DNA of 64,000 bases from Bacillota bacterium. Lineage in GTDB: Bacteria > Bacillota > Limnochordia > Limnochordales > ZCTH02-B6. A program made the position numbers and the translations under genes. The stretch is from contig JACDOI010000009.1 in NCBI GenBank assembly GCA_017656145.1, forward strand, positions 1 to 64,000, in the 5' to 3' direction. Every line of letters begins with the position of its first letter. Position 1 is the stretch's first letter. Positions 35,541 through 45,120 of this stretch are shown here, piece by piece. The notes below the pieces were generated by a model. The model was not told the DNA's origin. It made no database searches and saw nothing but the letters and a program-made list of their open reading frames with translations.

Positions 35541-38093
35541 TCACTCCCCGGCTGCGTCCAGCGCTTCGGCCAGGCCGTCGATCTCTTCCGCACCCACCGG
35601 TACGGTGATGGACGAGCCGGCGAAGTCGGCGCCGAAGGGCTCTAGGCGTCCCCCCAGCGTTTGATGGAAAAACGCCTCCTGAACCGCGTAGAACGAGATC
35701 CGGTTTTCCGGGCGAACGAACCCGTGGCCCTCATCGGGATACACCACGTAAGTGACCGGGATGTTCGCCGCCTGCATGGCTGAAACGATTTGCTCCGACT
35801 CCGCGGGCTTCACCCGGGGGTCGTTTTGTCCCTGGCCGATGAGCAGTGGCCGCCGGATCCGGTCCGCGTACGAAAGCGGCGACCGCTCGGCCAAAAACGC
35901 CCGGCCTTCCGGCGTCCGGTGGTCGCCCACCCGGGTGGCGAACATTTCCACTTGGGGCTCCCAATAGGGCGGGATCGATTCCAACAGCGTCACCAGGTTG
36001 GATGGCCCGACGATGGACACGCCGCAGGCGAACACGTCGGGCGTGAACGTCAACCCCACCAGGGCCGCGTACCCGCCGTAGCTGCCGCCGCTGATGCAGA
36101 TCTTGTCCGGAGCGGCGATGCCCTGATCAATAGCCCACCGGACCGCGTCTACCAGGTCGTCGTGCATGCGGCCGCCCCACTCGCGGTTGCCGGCGTTGAG
36201 AAACGCCTTGCCGAACCCGAGGGAACCCCGGAAGTTGACGCTCAGCACCGCATACCCCCGATTGGCCAGCCACTGGTGGATGGGGTTGTAGCCCCACATG
36301 TCCCGGCTCCACGGTCCACCGTGGACTTCCAAAACGAGCGGCAACGGCGTTCCGGGCACGTATCCTTCCGCCGGCTCATGCCACGGCGGGAGGGTCAGGT
36401 AGCTGACCAGCGAAAGCCCGTCCCGGGACGGGATGATCACCGGGTGCATCCGCGCGAGGGTGTACTGCTCCAGGGCCGACCGGTTGGTGAACAAAAACGC
36501 GGCCTCTCCGCGGTCCCGGTCATAGAGGTAGTAGCGAACGGGCCCGTTGTCCATTATGTATGCCACGACCCACCGGCGGTTGTCCAGCGTCTGGCTGACG
36601 ACGTCCCATTCCCCATCGGCCAGCTCCGAGAGGTACGCCATGTCCTGGGCGACGGCCGGATCCAGCGCCCGCCACTTCCGCCGCTCGTAGGTGGACGCGG
36701 CCGCCAGGATGGTCCGGTCCGCCGGATCGACGATGGCGTGGCTGACGTCCGCCCGGGGATCGGCAAACAGCACTTCGGCAGCGCCGGTTTCCAGGTCGAC
36801 GACGGTGAGGGCTGCGGTGTTGCGCCCCCGGCTGTCGATCATGTACAGCTTCGTGCCGGTCGCATCAAGGCCCACCGGCGCGGTGGTCATCGCGTCCTCC
36901 ATGGAGACCTGGACAAACGGTCGCCAGCCTTCCGGGGCGGCCGCGAAGATGGACAGGCCGCCGTCGGGGGCCGGCGCAATGCCGAATCGCACGTTGTAAT
37001 CGTCGTCAAGCAAGTAGCCCAGCATGCCTTCGTTCTGATGCAGCAACTGCCGTTGGCCGCTGACGAGGTTGATCAGGTATAAGTCGTGCAGCTGCGGGAT
37101 CCGGTCGTTGAGCCCCACCACGATTTCCTCGGGACGGCGAGGGCTTGTGGCGACGAGCGTCGCCTGCACGCCGGCCTCGGGCGTCAGCAGCTTGGTTTCA
37201 CCCGTCTTGACGTTGACGCTGTACAGCTTCCAGTTTTCATCGCCGTCGGTGTCCTGTACGTAGACGATATGGGTGTTGAGGTACGTCCACCCGTAGTTCA
37301 ACACGCCCCGGCCCCGATCGCTGGTGACGGGACGGGCCGCGGACAGATCGTCAACGGGGGCTACCCAGACATTGAGCACCCCCTCGTAGGGGGCCAGGTA
37401 GCTGATTCGGGTCCCGTCGGGGCTGAGCCGAACCGCCGCCCTGTCCGGGTCGCCGAACAGCACTTGCCGCGGGATCAGCGGCACCGGTTCGCTCGCCCCA
37501 TACGCCGGCCCGGTCCCGGCGACGGCGGCGAGCCAAGCCGCTGCCAGGCATACAAACAGCGTGTGGGATGTGTTGCGCGACCCGGTCGTGCCGCGCACTG
37601 CGACCCGTACGGCGTACAGCAGCGCGGTTGCGCCGGCCACGCCCATGGCTCCCTGGAAGATGTTGAGAGGGATGCCGGCGAAAGCCGCGGCCAGGTTTCC
37701 GGCCAGCGCGGCGCCGGATGCGAAATAGCCGGCCACCATCCACAGCGCGGCCAGCGCAAATCCTCCCAGCACCGGACCGCTTACGCCCCGCTCCTTGAAT
37801 GCCCCATGGACCAGACGCCCCGCGAGCCACCCTTCGACCCCTTTGATGATGAGGGTAAACGGGGCCCAGACGCCGTAGCCGCTTATCAGATCCGCCAGGG
37901 CGGAACCGATGCCCCCCGCCGCGGCGCCCACCAGGGGGCCGAACAAGGCGGCCAGGGCGAAAATGGCTGCATCGCCCACGTTGGCATACCCTTGCCCGGC
38001 GGGCATCGGGATCTGGATCAACATAGTGGCCACCGCCACCAGGGCGGCCCCCACGGCCGAAAACGCCAACCTGTGGGCAGGCTTGGTGTTCAT
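35541..38093 (-). CDS. ECF transporter S-component-like membrane domain fused to S9 (prolyl oligopeptidase/acylaminoacyl-peptidase) peptidase
   Basis: N-term YANVGDAAIFALAALFGPLVGAAAGGIGSALADLISGYGVWAPFTLIIKGVEG (ECF-S); signal-peptide-like HTLFVCLAAAWLAAVAGTGPAYGA; C-term ISGGSYGGYAAL, GQNDPRVKPAES, DEGHGFVRPEN (S9 triad). One open frame. Confidence 0.85.
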   Translation of the reverse strand: MNTKPAHRLAFSAVGAALVAVATMLIQIPMPAGQGYANVGDAAIFALAALFGPLVGAAAGGIGSALADLISGYGVWAPFTLIIKGVEGWLAGRLVHGAFKERGVSGPVLGGFALAALWMVAGYFASGAALAGNLAAAFAGIPLNIFQGAMGVAGATALLYAVRVAVRGTTGSRNTSHTLFVCLAAAWLAAVAGTGPAYGASEPVPLIPRQVLFGDPDRAAVRLSPDGTRISYLAPYEGVLNVWVAPVDDLSAARPVTSDRGRGVLNYGWTYLNTHIVYVQDTDGDENWKLYSVNVKTGETKLLTPEAGVQATLVATSPRRPEEIVVGLNDRIPQLHDLYLINLVSGQRQLLHQNEGMLGYLLDDDYNVRFGIAPAPDGGLSIFAAAPEGWRPFVQVSMEDAMTTAPVGLDATGTKLYMIDSRGRNTAALTVVDLETGAAEVLFADPRADVSHAIVDPADRTILAAASTYERRKWRALDPAVAQDMAYLSELADGEWDVVSQTLDNRRWVVAYIMDNGPVRYYLYDRDRGEAAFLFTNRSALEQYTLARMHPVIIPSRDGLSLVSYLTLPPWHEPAEGYVPGTPLPLVLEVHGGPWSRDMWGYNPIHQWLANRGYAVLSVNFRGSLGFGKAFLNAGNREWGGRMHDDLVDAVRWAIDQGIAAPDKICISGGSYGGYAALVGLTFTPDVFACGVSIVGPSNLVTLLESIPPYWEPQVEMFATRVGDHRTPEGRAFLAERSPLSYADRIRRPLLIGQGQNDPRVKPAESEQIVSAMQAANIPVTYVVYPDEGHGFVRPENRISFYAVQEAFFHQTLGGRLEPFGADFAGSSITVPVGAEEIDGLAEALDAAGE

Positions 38094-38360
38094 GACGGTC
38101 TTGACTCCTTTCCGTTTTCCCGGCCGCTTCGTTACCAACCGACTTCCGCTTATCAGTTCGCATGTGCGGGCCCGGTTCCTTTGGAAGTGCCGACCAGTTG
38201 CCCGCAGGCCCGCCCGGCGCAGACGCCGGGACATTTGTCCCAGGTTTCCGGGGAAAACGCACCTGCCTGGCCCCTGCGGCGTCTGCTAGACTCCCGCTGG
38301 GGTTTTGTGGTTCGAACGTTGCCCGTTCCCGCCCGGGAACAATGGGAAGGGGGCGACACC

Positions 38361-38849
38361 TTGGCTCTCCAGCGCAAATCCCGGTGGCTCATCGGCTTTG
38401 TTTTGGGACTGGCTGCCATGGCCGGCGGTTGCCTCCGCGCGGCGGACAACGGGCCCGCGGACCGGCCTTCCGGCCTGGCAGCGAGCATCGGCGTGCCCGG
38501 AGGGGAATCCTCCGAAGCCCAAGATGCCGCGGCGAGGGCCGCGGCAACGGTACCCGAGGGTGCGGTCGTCGTCGAGATCCGCAATTGGCGCTACCATCCC
38601 GACGACATCCGGGTGCGGCCGGGAACGCCCATCGTCTTCGTCAACCGGGACGAGGAATCGCACAACGTCGTCCACGGAACGTCCCAACGGGTCGGCACGC
38701 AGCCGCCCGCGTTCGAATCGCCCCTCATGGAGCCGGGCACGCAGTGGACTCTTGTGCTGGAGGAGCCGGGGGAGTACCCGTTTTTGTGCACCGTCAGCGC
38801 CCATCAGCTCATGGGCATGGTGGGCCGCATCACCGTCGTGCAAGAATAG
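38361..38849 (+). CDS. cupredoxin-domain lipoprotein
   Basis: TTG start with upstream GGAAGGGG; lipobox LAAMAGGC; type-1 Cu ligands ESHNVVH and CTVSAHQLM. Confidence 0.82.
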   Translation: MALQRKSRWLIGFVLGLAAMAGGCLRAADNGPADRPSGLAASIGVPGGESSEAQDAAARAAATVPEGAVVVEIRNWRYHPDDIRVRPGTPIVFVNRDEESHNVVHGTSQRVGTQPPAFESPLMEPGTQWTLVLEEPGEYPFLCTVSAHQLMGMVGRITVVQE

Positions 38850-38951
38850 CGCCGGCCGGAGCGGGACCGCCGCCCCGCATCCCGGCCGGCCGTTCAGTCA
38901 AACGACCGGCGCTGATCTCGCCGGTAGAACTTCCCGCGCACTGGGCGGCCT

Positions 38952-40217
38952 CTAAATCCATCCCCGTGCCCGCAAGGCGGCTGCCACCCGTTCGAGGGCG
39001 GCCATGTAGGCTGCCTCCCGCAAGTTGACCCCGTGCTGACGGCCGATGTCCAGCACCCGCCGGCACGCCCGCACGATGGACTGCTCTAAGCGTTGGTTCA
39101 CTTCATCCTCGGTCCAGTACGTCCGGGTGAGGTTTTGCACCCACTCGAAGTACGACACCGTGACGCCGCCTGCGTTGGCCAGGATGTCGGGGACGACCGT
39201 TACGCCTCGTTCAAAGAGGATCGGATCGGCGTCGGGCGTCGTCGGCCCGTTCGCAGCCTCGACGATGAGGCGGGCCCGGATGTCCCGGGCGTTGTCAGCC
39301 GTGATCTGATTCTCCAGCGCCGCGGGCAGAAGGATGTCACACTCAAGGGTCAGGAACTCCGAATCGGGCACTTCCTCGCTGCCCGGAAACCCGCGCACAC
39401 TCCCGGTGCGCCGCTTGTGCTCGGCGATTGCCCCAGGGTCCATACCCTGGGGGTTGTACGCGTTGCCCGTCGAGTCGCTCACCGCGATGATCCGGACGCC
39501 CATCTCGTGCAACAGCCGCGCGCCGATGCTGCCCGCGTTGCCGAATCCTTGAATGACGGCCGTGGCGCCGCGCAAGTCCCATCCTTGGTAGCGGGCCGTT
39601 TCGCGGGCGGCGATCGCACAGCCCCGGGCCGTGGCTTCATGCCGGCCAGCGGATCCGCCCAGCACCAAGGGCTTGCCGGTGATGACCCCGGGGGCGTCGG
39701 CACCCACGAGCTGGCAGTACTCATCCATCATCCACGCCATCACCTGGGCGTCGGTGTAGACATCGGGCGCGGGGATGTCCCGTTCCGGGCCGATGATAGG
39801 AGCGATGGCCCGGACGTAGCCCCGGCTGAGCCGCTCCAGTTCCCCCCGGGACAACGCTTTCGGGTTGCAGACGACGCCGCCCTTGCCGCCGCCGAAGGGT
39901 AGCTCCATCACCGCGCACTTGAACGTCATCCACATGGAGAGCGCCTTGACTTCGTCCAACGTCACGCCGGGATGAAAGCGGATGCCGCCCTTGGCTGGGC
40001 CCGTCGCCACGGTGTGCTGGGAGCGGTAGCCCGTGAATACCTTTACGGAACCGTCGTCCATCCGGACGGGGATGGAGACGACCGCGACCCGAGCGGGCTC
40101 CTTCAAGATTTCGTACACCGCTTCGTCAAGACCGAGACGGTCGACGGCGTTCCGCAGCTGGCGCTGCGCGCTGATGAATGGGTTCGACGACTGTTTGACA
40201 ACTGCATCGACGTTCAT
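38952..40217 (-). CDS. Glu/Leu/Phe/Val dehydrogenase (glutamate dehydrogenase type)
   Basis: VFTGYRSQHTVATGPAKGGIRFHPGVTLDEVKALSMWMTFKCAVMELPFGGGKGGV; VIQGFGNAGSIGARLLHEMG; MNVDAVV start. Confidence 0.94.
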   Translation of the reverse strand: MNVDAVVKQSSNPFISAQRQLRNAVDRLGLDEAVYEILKEPARVAVVSIPVRMDDGSVKVFTGYRSQHTVATGPAKGGIRFHPGVTLDEVKALSMWMTFKCAVMELPFGGGKGGVVCNPKALSRGELERLSRGYVRAIAPIIGPERDIPAPDVYTDAQVMAWMMDEYCQLVGADAPGVITGKPLVLGGSAGRHEATARGCAIAARETARYQGWDLRGATAVIQGFGNAGSIGARLLHEMGVRIIAVSDSTGNAYNPQGMDPGAIAEHKRRTGSVRGFPGSEEVPDSEFLTLECDILLPAALENQITADNARDIRARLIVEAANGPTTPDADPILFERGVTVVPDILANAGGVTVSYFEWVQNLTRTYWTEDEVNQRLEQSIVRACRRVLDIGRQHGVNLREAAYMAALERVAAALRARGWI

Positions 40218-40391
40218 GGTACAGCCTCCTGCGCCGGCGCTGGTGAAGCGGCACGGCAAACCTGTTGTTGAGAAACTTTACACCGAAATGTCGCTTTTGA
40301 TTCGCTGCTTCTTTCGGCCCGTCCTGCATTCAGCACCAGGTATGGTGTATACTTGTAATCCTTAAGACCGCGCCCGCCCGGCCAGGGCGCG

Positions 40392-40832
40392 TCACGGACC
40401 CGGGCGGAACAGCTGGACGAGGAGCGTCCCGATCGCCGCCAGCACCAGGCCCGCAAAAACCCATCCGTTCGCGGGCCGGGTCTCCACGCCGAGCAGGCCG
40501 AAGTGGTCGATGATGACGGAAACCGCCAGCTGGGTCAAGACTACGACGGTGAACAGGCGCGCGGCGCCCAGCGACCCGATGGCCACCACCGACAGCACAA
40601 CGATGGCAGCGCCCAAAAGACCGCCCATCAGCTGCCAGGGGCGGGCTCCCGCGATGGCCGCCCAATCGCCCCGGCCGGCCGCGGCCGACACCGCCAGTAC
40701 GCAGGCGAGTCCTACCGTAAAGTTGACGACGCCCGCCTCCACCTGGCCGATATGCCGTCCCAGGGCGGCGTTGATGGGCACGACCAGCACCATGCACGCC
40801 CCGATGACGATCGCCAGAAGATACATCGCCAT
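40392..40832 (-). CDS. small DMT-family membrane protein (DUF606/YdcZ-like)
   Basis: 146 aa, about 5 TM; VVPINAALGRHIGQVEAGVVNFTVGL; FTVVVLTQLAVSVIIDHFGLLG. Confidence 0.8.
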   Translation of the reverse strand: MAMYLLAIVIGACMVLVVPINAALGRHIGQVEAGVVNFTVGLACVLAVSAAAGRGDWAAIAGARPWQLMGGLLGAAIVVLSVVAIGSLGAARLFTVVVLTQLAVSVIIDHFGLLGVETRPANGWVFAGLVLAAIGTLLVQLFRPGP

Positions 40833-41040
40833 CCGATCGCCCCCTTGCGCCGGGGCCAGCCCGCGCCCGGCCGGGCGCGGCGTGGCCCGGCAGCCACGCC
40901 GGCACCGTTTGGTGCCTAGTCTATGAGGCCCGCGGGGCAGCTGGCAGCTGCAAGCATGGCGGGTCGTCTAAAATCGGGGCCTCCGAAAGCCGGCGGCGCT
41001 GGAGCGGCGGGTCGCGGCCGGCGCCGGTACGGCGGCCCGT

Positions 41041-41098
41041 TGACCGCAACGGTACGGTGGGTTATGCTGGAAGGGAATCAGACCGACGCGTCGGTCTA
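41041..41098 (+). promoter_or_regulatory. promoter TTGACC-17-TATGCT followed by perfect 18-bp palindromic operator AGACCGACGCGTCGGTCT
   Basis: TTGACC 41041-41046; TATGCT 41064-41069; palindrome 41081-41098. Confidence 0.82.
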
Positions 41099-41167
41099 GT
41101 CCCGCGCGGTGGTCCCGGCAAACGCTCGGGCGAAGGCATCCGGGCGAAGAAAGGATGTTTTGGACAA

Positions 41168-41818
41168 ATGGAAGGCACGCCGGCCGCGGGGTGGGTGGAG
41201 GCGCCGCACGAGCCGGCCACGAAGCGGCGCATTCTCCGAGCCGCCGCGGACGTGTTTGCCGATAAGGGGTATTACGCGGCGGCGGTAGACGACATCGTCC
41301 GCGCCTCGGACACGTCGAAAGGTTCCTTTTACCATTTCTTTCCGAACAAGCAGGGCGTCTTTTTGTCACTGGTGGACCACATGTACGCCGTTCTGCTGGG
41401 CCGGGTGGAGGCGGCCATCGAGCGGGAGCGGGGCGCCCTCAACAAGGTGGACGCCGCCCTGCGCGCGGTAGTGGCCGAGTTCTCCCGCCATCGCCGGCTG
41501 TCCCGCATCTTGCTCATCGAGGCCAAAGGTCTCGGCCATGCGTTTAACGACAAGCTGTTTCAGCTTCATTCGGGGTTCGCGGGGCTGATTCGCCGCTACC
41601 TGGACCGGGCGGTGGCCGAGGGCTCCATCGCCCCCGTGGACACCGAGCTCGCGGCCTACGCGTGGCTCGGCGCCATTAACGAAGTGGTGATCCGCTGGCT
41701 CCACACGGGCCAGCCGGACCCTCTGGAGCGGGCGTTGCCCGAGCTGCGGGCCATGTTGTTGCGCAGCATCGGCGCCTCGCCCGAGCGCGAGCCCGGAGAA
41801 GGGGGGCCGTCGGCATGA
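41168..41818 (+). CDS. TetR/AcrR family transcriptional regulator
   Basis: TKRRILRAAADVFADKGYYAAAVDDIVRASDTSKGSFYHFFPNKQGVFLSLVDHM; stop overlaps start of menF. Confidence 0.94.
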   Translation: MEGTPAAGWVEAPHEPATKRRILRAAADVFADKGYYAAAVDDIVRASDTSKGSFYHFFPNKQGVFLSLVDHMYAVLLGRVEAAIERERGALNKVDAALRAVVAEFSRHRRLSRILLIEAKGLGHAFNDKLFQLHSGFAGLIRRYLDRAVAEGSIAPVDTELAAYAWLGAINEVVIRWLHTGQPDPLERALPELRAMLLRSIGASPEREPGEGGPSA

Positions 41819-43227
41819 CGCCCCAGCCGGCCGCGGTCGTCCGGCCAGGATCGGGTGCGAGCAGCGGAACGGCCGCGCCGCGGGCCCGCATCGTCACCGC
41901 CTGGGCCCCTTCGTCCCCGGCGGATCCGGTCGCCGTCTTCGAAGCGGCTCGCCGGCGCGGCAAGGACGCGATGCTATGGTATTTGCCCGCGGAAGGCTTC
42001 GCGCTGGTCGGCATCGGCGCAACGCTCGTCCTTGAAGCCCAAGGCCCCAACCGGTTCGCCGACGTGGCCCGGCGCTGGAAGGAGATCGCCGGGGGCGCCG
42101 CATCCCGGGGCGCCAGCCCGTCGGGAGCGGCCGGCCCGGTGCTCATGGGCGGGTTTGCCTTTTCGCCCGGGTCCAATGGCGCGATATGGCAAGGCTTCGG
42201 CGATGCCCGGCTCGTCGTTCCCGAGACAGTGTTCGTGATGGAAACCGGAAACGCGCGGATCCAGGTCCACCGGATGGGGCACAGCGGCGGGGACGGCTCC
42301 CCAGGGTCGCCGGAAATCGAGGCGGCCCTTGACGAGGGCCTGCGGGTGGTGCAGGACGCCCGGCCCGTCGATGCGGGACCGTCCGGCCCGGCCCGGGAAC
42401 TCGTCGTGGAGGACGTGCCGCCTAAGGACCGCTGGGAAGCAGCGGTGCGCCAAGCGGCCGCGGCCGTGCGGCAAGGGCGGCTGGCCAAGGCAGTCCTCGC
42501 CCGCAGCGCCCGGGTGAGCGGCGAGGGCGGGTTTGTGCCCGGGGCGGCCCTGAACCAGTTGCGGGCCCGCTATCCGGACTGCTGCATTTTTGCCGTCGCC
42601 CGGGACGGGGCGTGCTTCCTCGGCGCCACGCCGGAGCGGCTTGTGCGCCTCAAGGACGGGTTCGTGGACGTCGACTGCCTGGCTGGATCGATCGGTCGGG
42701 GCGCCACGCCCGCCGACGACCGGCGATTGGCCCGGGCCCTGCTTGAGAGCGCCAAAGACCGGGAGGAGCACCGGGTAGTGCTGCGGCGGATTGTGGAAGT
42801 TCTCGATTCCCTTTGCTCGTCCCTCGACGCGCCGGGTGAGCCGGCCATCCGGAAGCTGGCCAACGTGCAGCACCTGTTCACCCCCGTTCGAGGCCGCCTC
42901 AAGGAACCGGCAGGCGTCCTCGAGCTTGCGGCTCGTCTCCATCCGACGCCTGCCATGGGCGGATATCCCGCCCGGGCTGCTCTGGAGCTGATCCGGGACC
43001 TGGAGGAAATCGGTCGGGGATGGTACGCCGGGCCCATCGGATGGACCGGCGCCGGGGGCGACGGCGAATTCGCGGTGGCCATCCGCTCGGCCTTGCTTGT
43101 GGGCGATGAGGCGTGGCTCTTCAGCGGGTGCGGCATCATGGGCGACTCGGATCCGCAAGCCGAGTACCGGGAGTCGTGCCTGAAACTGCGGCCCATGTTG
43201 GCCGCGCTGGAGGCAGCCCAGCGGTGA
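41815..43227 (+). CDS. menF: isochorismate synthase
   Basis: Chorismate-binding signatures: FLGATPERLVRLKDGFVDVDCLAGSIGRG, EEHRVVLRRIVEVL, LHPTPAMGGYPARAALELI, RGWYAGPIGW. Confidence 0.94.
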   Translation: MTPQPAAVVRPGSGASSGTAAPRARIVTAWAPSSPADPVAVFEAARRRGKDAMLWYLPAEGFALVGIGATLVLEAQGPNRFADVARRWKEIAGGAASRGASPSGAAGPVLMGGFAFSPGSNGAIWQGFGDARLVVPETVFVMETGNARIQVHRMGHSGGDGSPGSPEIEAALDEGLRVVQDARPVDAGPSGPARELVVEDVPPKDRWEAAVRQAAAAVRQGRLAKAVLARSARVSGEGGFVPGAALNQLRARYPDCCIFAVARDGACFLGATPERLVRLKDGFVDVDCLAGSIGRGATPADDRRLARALLESAKDREEHRVVLRRIVEVLDSLCSSLDAPGEPAIRKLANVQHLFTPVRGRLKEPAGVLELAARLHPTPAMGGYPARAALELIRDLEEIGRGWYAGPIGWTGAGGDGEFAVAIRSALLVGDEAWLFSGCGIMGDSDPQAEYRESCLKLRPMLAALEAAQR

Positions 43228-45116
43228 ACCGCGGGGCGCCGAACGTCCAGCAAGCCGCACACGCCTGTGCCGGCGCGTTCGCGGACGAGCTGGCCCGCTC
43301 GGGCGTTGAGCACGTCTGCCTGTGCCCCGGGTCCCGTTCCACGCCGCTGGCCATGATGTTCGCGGCGCACCCGGGCCTTACGGTATGGACCCACATCGAT
43401 GAGCGGTCCGCGGGGTTTTTCGCCCTTGGGATGGCCAAGGCGCTCGGCAAACCGGTCGCCCTCGTGTGCACATCAGGCACCGCAGCGGCCAATTTCCTGC
43501 CCGCGGTGGTCGAGGCGTTCTACGGGCGGGTGCCGCTCCTTGTTCTGACGGCCGACCGGCCCCGGGAGCTTCGGGATGCAGGCGCCCCGCAGACCATCGA
43601 CCAGGTGCGGCTGTTCGGCGGCCACGTCAAATGGTTCGTCGACATGCCCGTTCCCGAAGCGGACACGTTCCTTTTGCGTCACGCCCGAACGGTGGCCTGC
43701 CGGGCGGTGGCCGCGGCCCGGTCCGCGCCGGCGGGCCCTGTGCACATCAACTTCCCGTTCCGGGAACCCCTGGTGCCCTTGCCGCCGGCGGATCCGCATC
43801 CGGGCGGCTCCGGGGCGGCGGCCGCGTGGCGGGGCAGGGACGAAGGAAACCCCTACGCCGAGCTGTGGGATGCCGCCGGGATCGATGAGAACGGCCTCAA
43901 ACAGCTCCTTAGGATGATCCGGGATGCCCGCCGGGGGCTTTTCGTGTGCGGGCCGGACGTTTCTGCGGACCTTTCGGATCCGCTCTTTGAACTTTCGGGG
44001 CGGCTCGGATGGCCTGTGCTGGCGGACCCGTTGTCTGGGTTGCGGGCGGCCGCGGGCGCGCCGGGTGCGGTCGTCGACGCGTACGACGCGTTTTTGCGCC
44101 ACGCCCCGCTCCGGGAACGGCTCGTGCCGGACCTGGTCGTGCGATTCGGCGCGATGCCGGTGTCCAAGCCGTTGACGGAGTATCTGGACGCCCATGCGGC
44201 CGTGCCGCAGGTGGTGATCGACGCGGGGGCCGGATGGCCCGGATCCGGTTGGCGCGATCCGATCTTGAACGCTTGCGCCATGGTCCGGGTCGAGCCCAAG
44301 GAGCTTTGCCGACGGCTCCTGTCGTTGTTGGAGCAGGCCGACAATCGCAGCGACGGATCGCTCGACGGTGGGCCGGAGAATCGGGGCGTTGCCGGCCCCG
44401 GGTCCAAGAGCGGCCCGCGCGGCTCGTGGCGGTCCGCGTGGCTGGCCGTCAACGAGACGACCCGGCGATTGTTGCGCAGCGCGGTCGACGCGTTGGCCGA
44501 ACCGTTCGAAGGCCGGGTGTTTCAAGAGTTGGCGGACCTTTTGCCGGCCGGATCGGCGTTGTATGTGGGCAACAGCATGCCTGTGCGGGACATGGACGCG
44601 TTCTTCCCGGCCGTCGCCCGCCCGGTGCGGGTGTTCGGCAACCGGGGCGCGAGCGGCATCGACGGCGTAGTTTCAAGCGCTTTGGGCGTGAGCGCCGCAT
44701 GGCCCGGGCCGGTGGTGCTGGTGGTGGGCGATCTTTCCTTTTACCACGATTTGAACGGTCTTCTGGCGGCCAAGCGCCACGGCTTGAGCTTGACCATCGT
44801 CGTCATCAACAACGACGGCGGCGGCATTTTTTCGTTCTTGCCCCAGGCCAGCTATCCCGAGCACTTCGAGGAGCTGTTCGGCACCCCCATCGGCCTCGAT
44901 TTTCGGCCCGCGGTGGAGATGTACGGCGGGACGTTCACCCGGGTCCCGGACTGGGAGGGTTTCCGGGAGGCGGTGCGAACAGGGATCGCAGGAACCGGGC
45001 TCCACGTGGTGGAGCTGGTGACCCGGCGGGATGCCAACGCCCGGCAGCACCGCTTGGTGTGGGACGCGGTGGCCGCAGGGCTTTCCGACTGGCCGGACCG
45101 TTTGGGGAGCGTATGA
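43224..45116 (+). CDS. menD: SEPHCHC synthase
   Basis: GVEHVCLCPGSRSTPLAMMF, HIDERSAGFFALGMAKALGKPVALVCTSGTAAANFLPAVVEA, LTADRPRELRDAGAPQTIDQVRLFG; GTGA overlap with menF. Confidence 0.96.
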   Translation: MNRGAPNVQQAAHACAGAFADELARSGVEHVCLCPGSRSTPLAMMFAAHPGLTVWTHIDERSAGFFALGMAKALGKPVALVCTSGTAAANFLPAVVEAFYGRVPLLVLTADRPRELRDAGAPQTIDQVRLFGGHVKWFVDMPVPEADTFLLRHARTVACRAVAAARSAPAGPVHINFPFREPLVPLPPADPHPGGSGAAAAWRGRDEGNPYAELWDAAGIDENGLKQLLRMIRDARRGLFVCGPDVSADLSDPLFELSGRLGWPVLADPLSGLRAAAGAPGAVVDAYDAFLRHAPLRERLVPDLVVRFGAMPVSKPLTEYLDAHAAVPQVVIDAGAGWPGSGWRDPILNACAMVRVEPKELCRRLLSLLEQADNRSDGSLDGGPENRGVAGPGSKSGPRGSWRSAWLAVNETTRRLLRSAVDALAEPFEGRVFQELADLLPAGSALYVGNSMPVRDMDAFFPAVARPVRVFGNRGASGIDGVVSSALGVSAAWPGPVVLVVGDLSFYHDLNGLLAAKRHGLSLTIVVINNDGGGIFSFLPQASYPEHFEELFGTPIGLDFRPAVEMYGGTFTRVPDWEGFREAVRTGIAGTGLHVVELVTRRDANARQHRLVWDAVAAGLSDWPDRLGSV

Positions 45117-45120
45117 CCCG

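Noticed and set aside
35790-37082. 430-aa plus-strand ORF antisense to the S9 peptidase
   Set aside because: Low-complexity composition and no recognisable motif; peptidase triad is on the minus strand.
37086-38360. Long N-terminal extension of the cupredoxin ORF
   Set aside because: Antisense to the ECF-S::peptidase gene; a TTG with SD-like GGAAGGGG and a lipobox starting at 38361 gives a normal lipoprotein.
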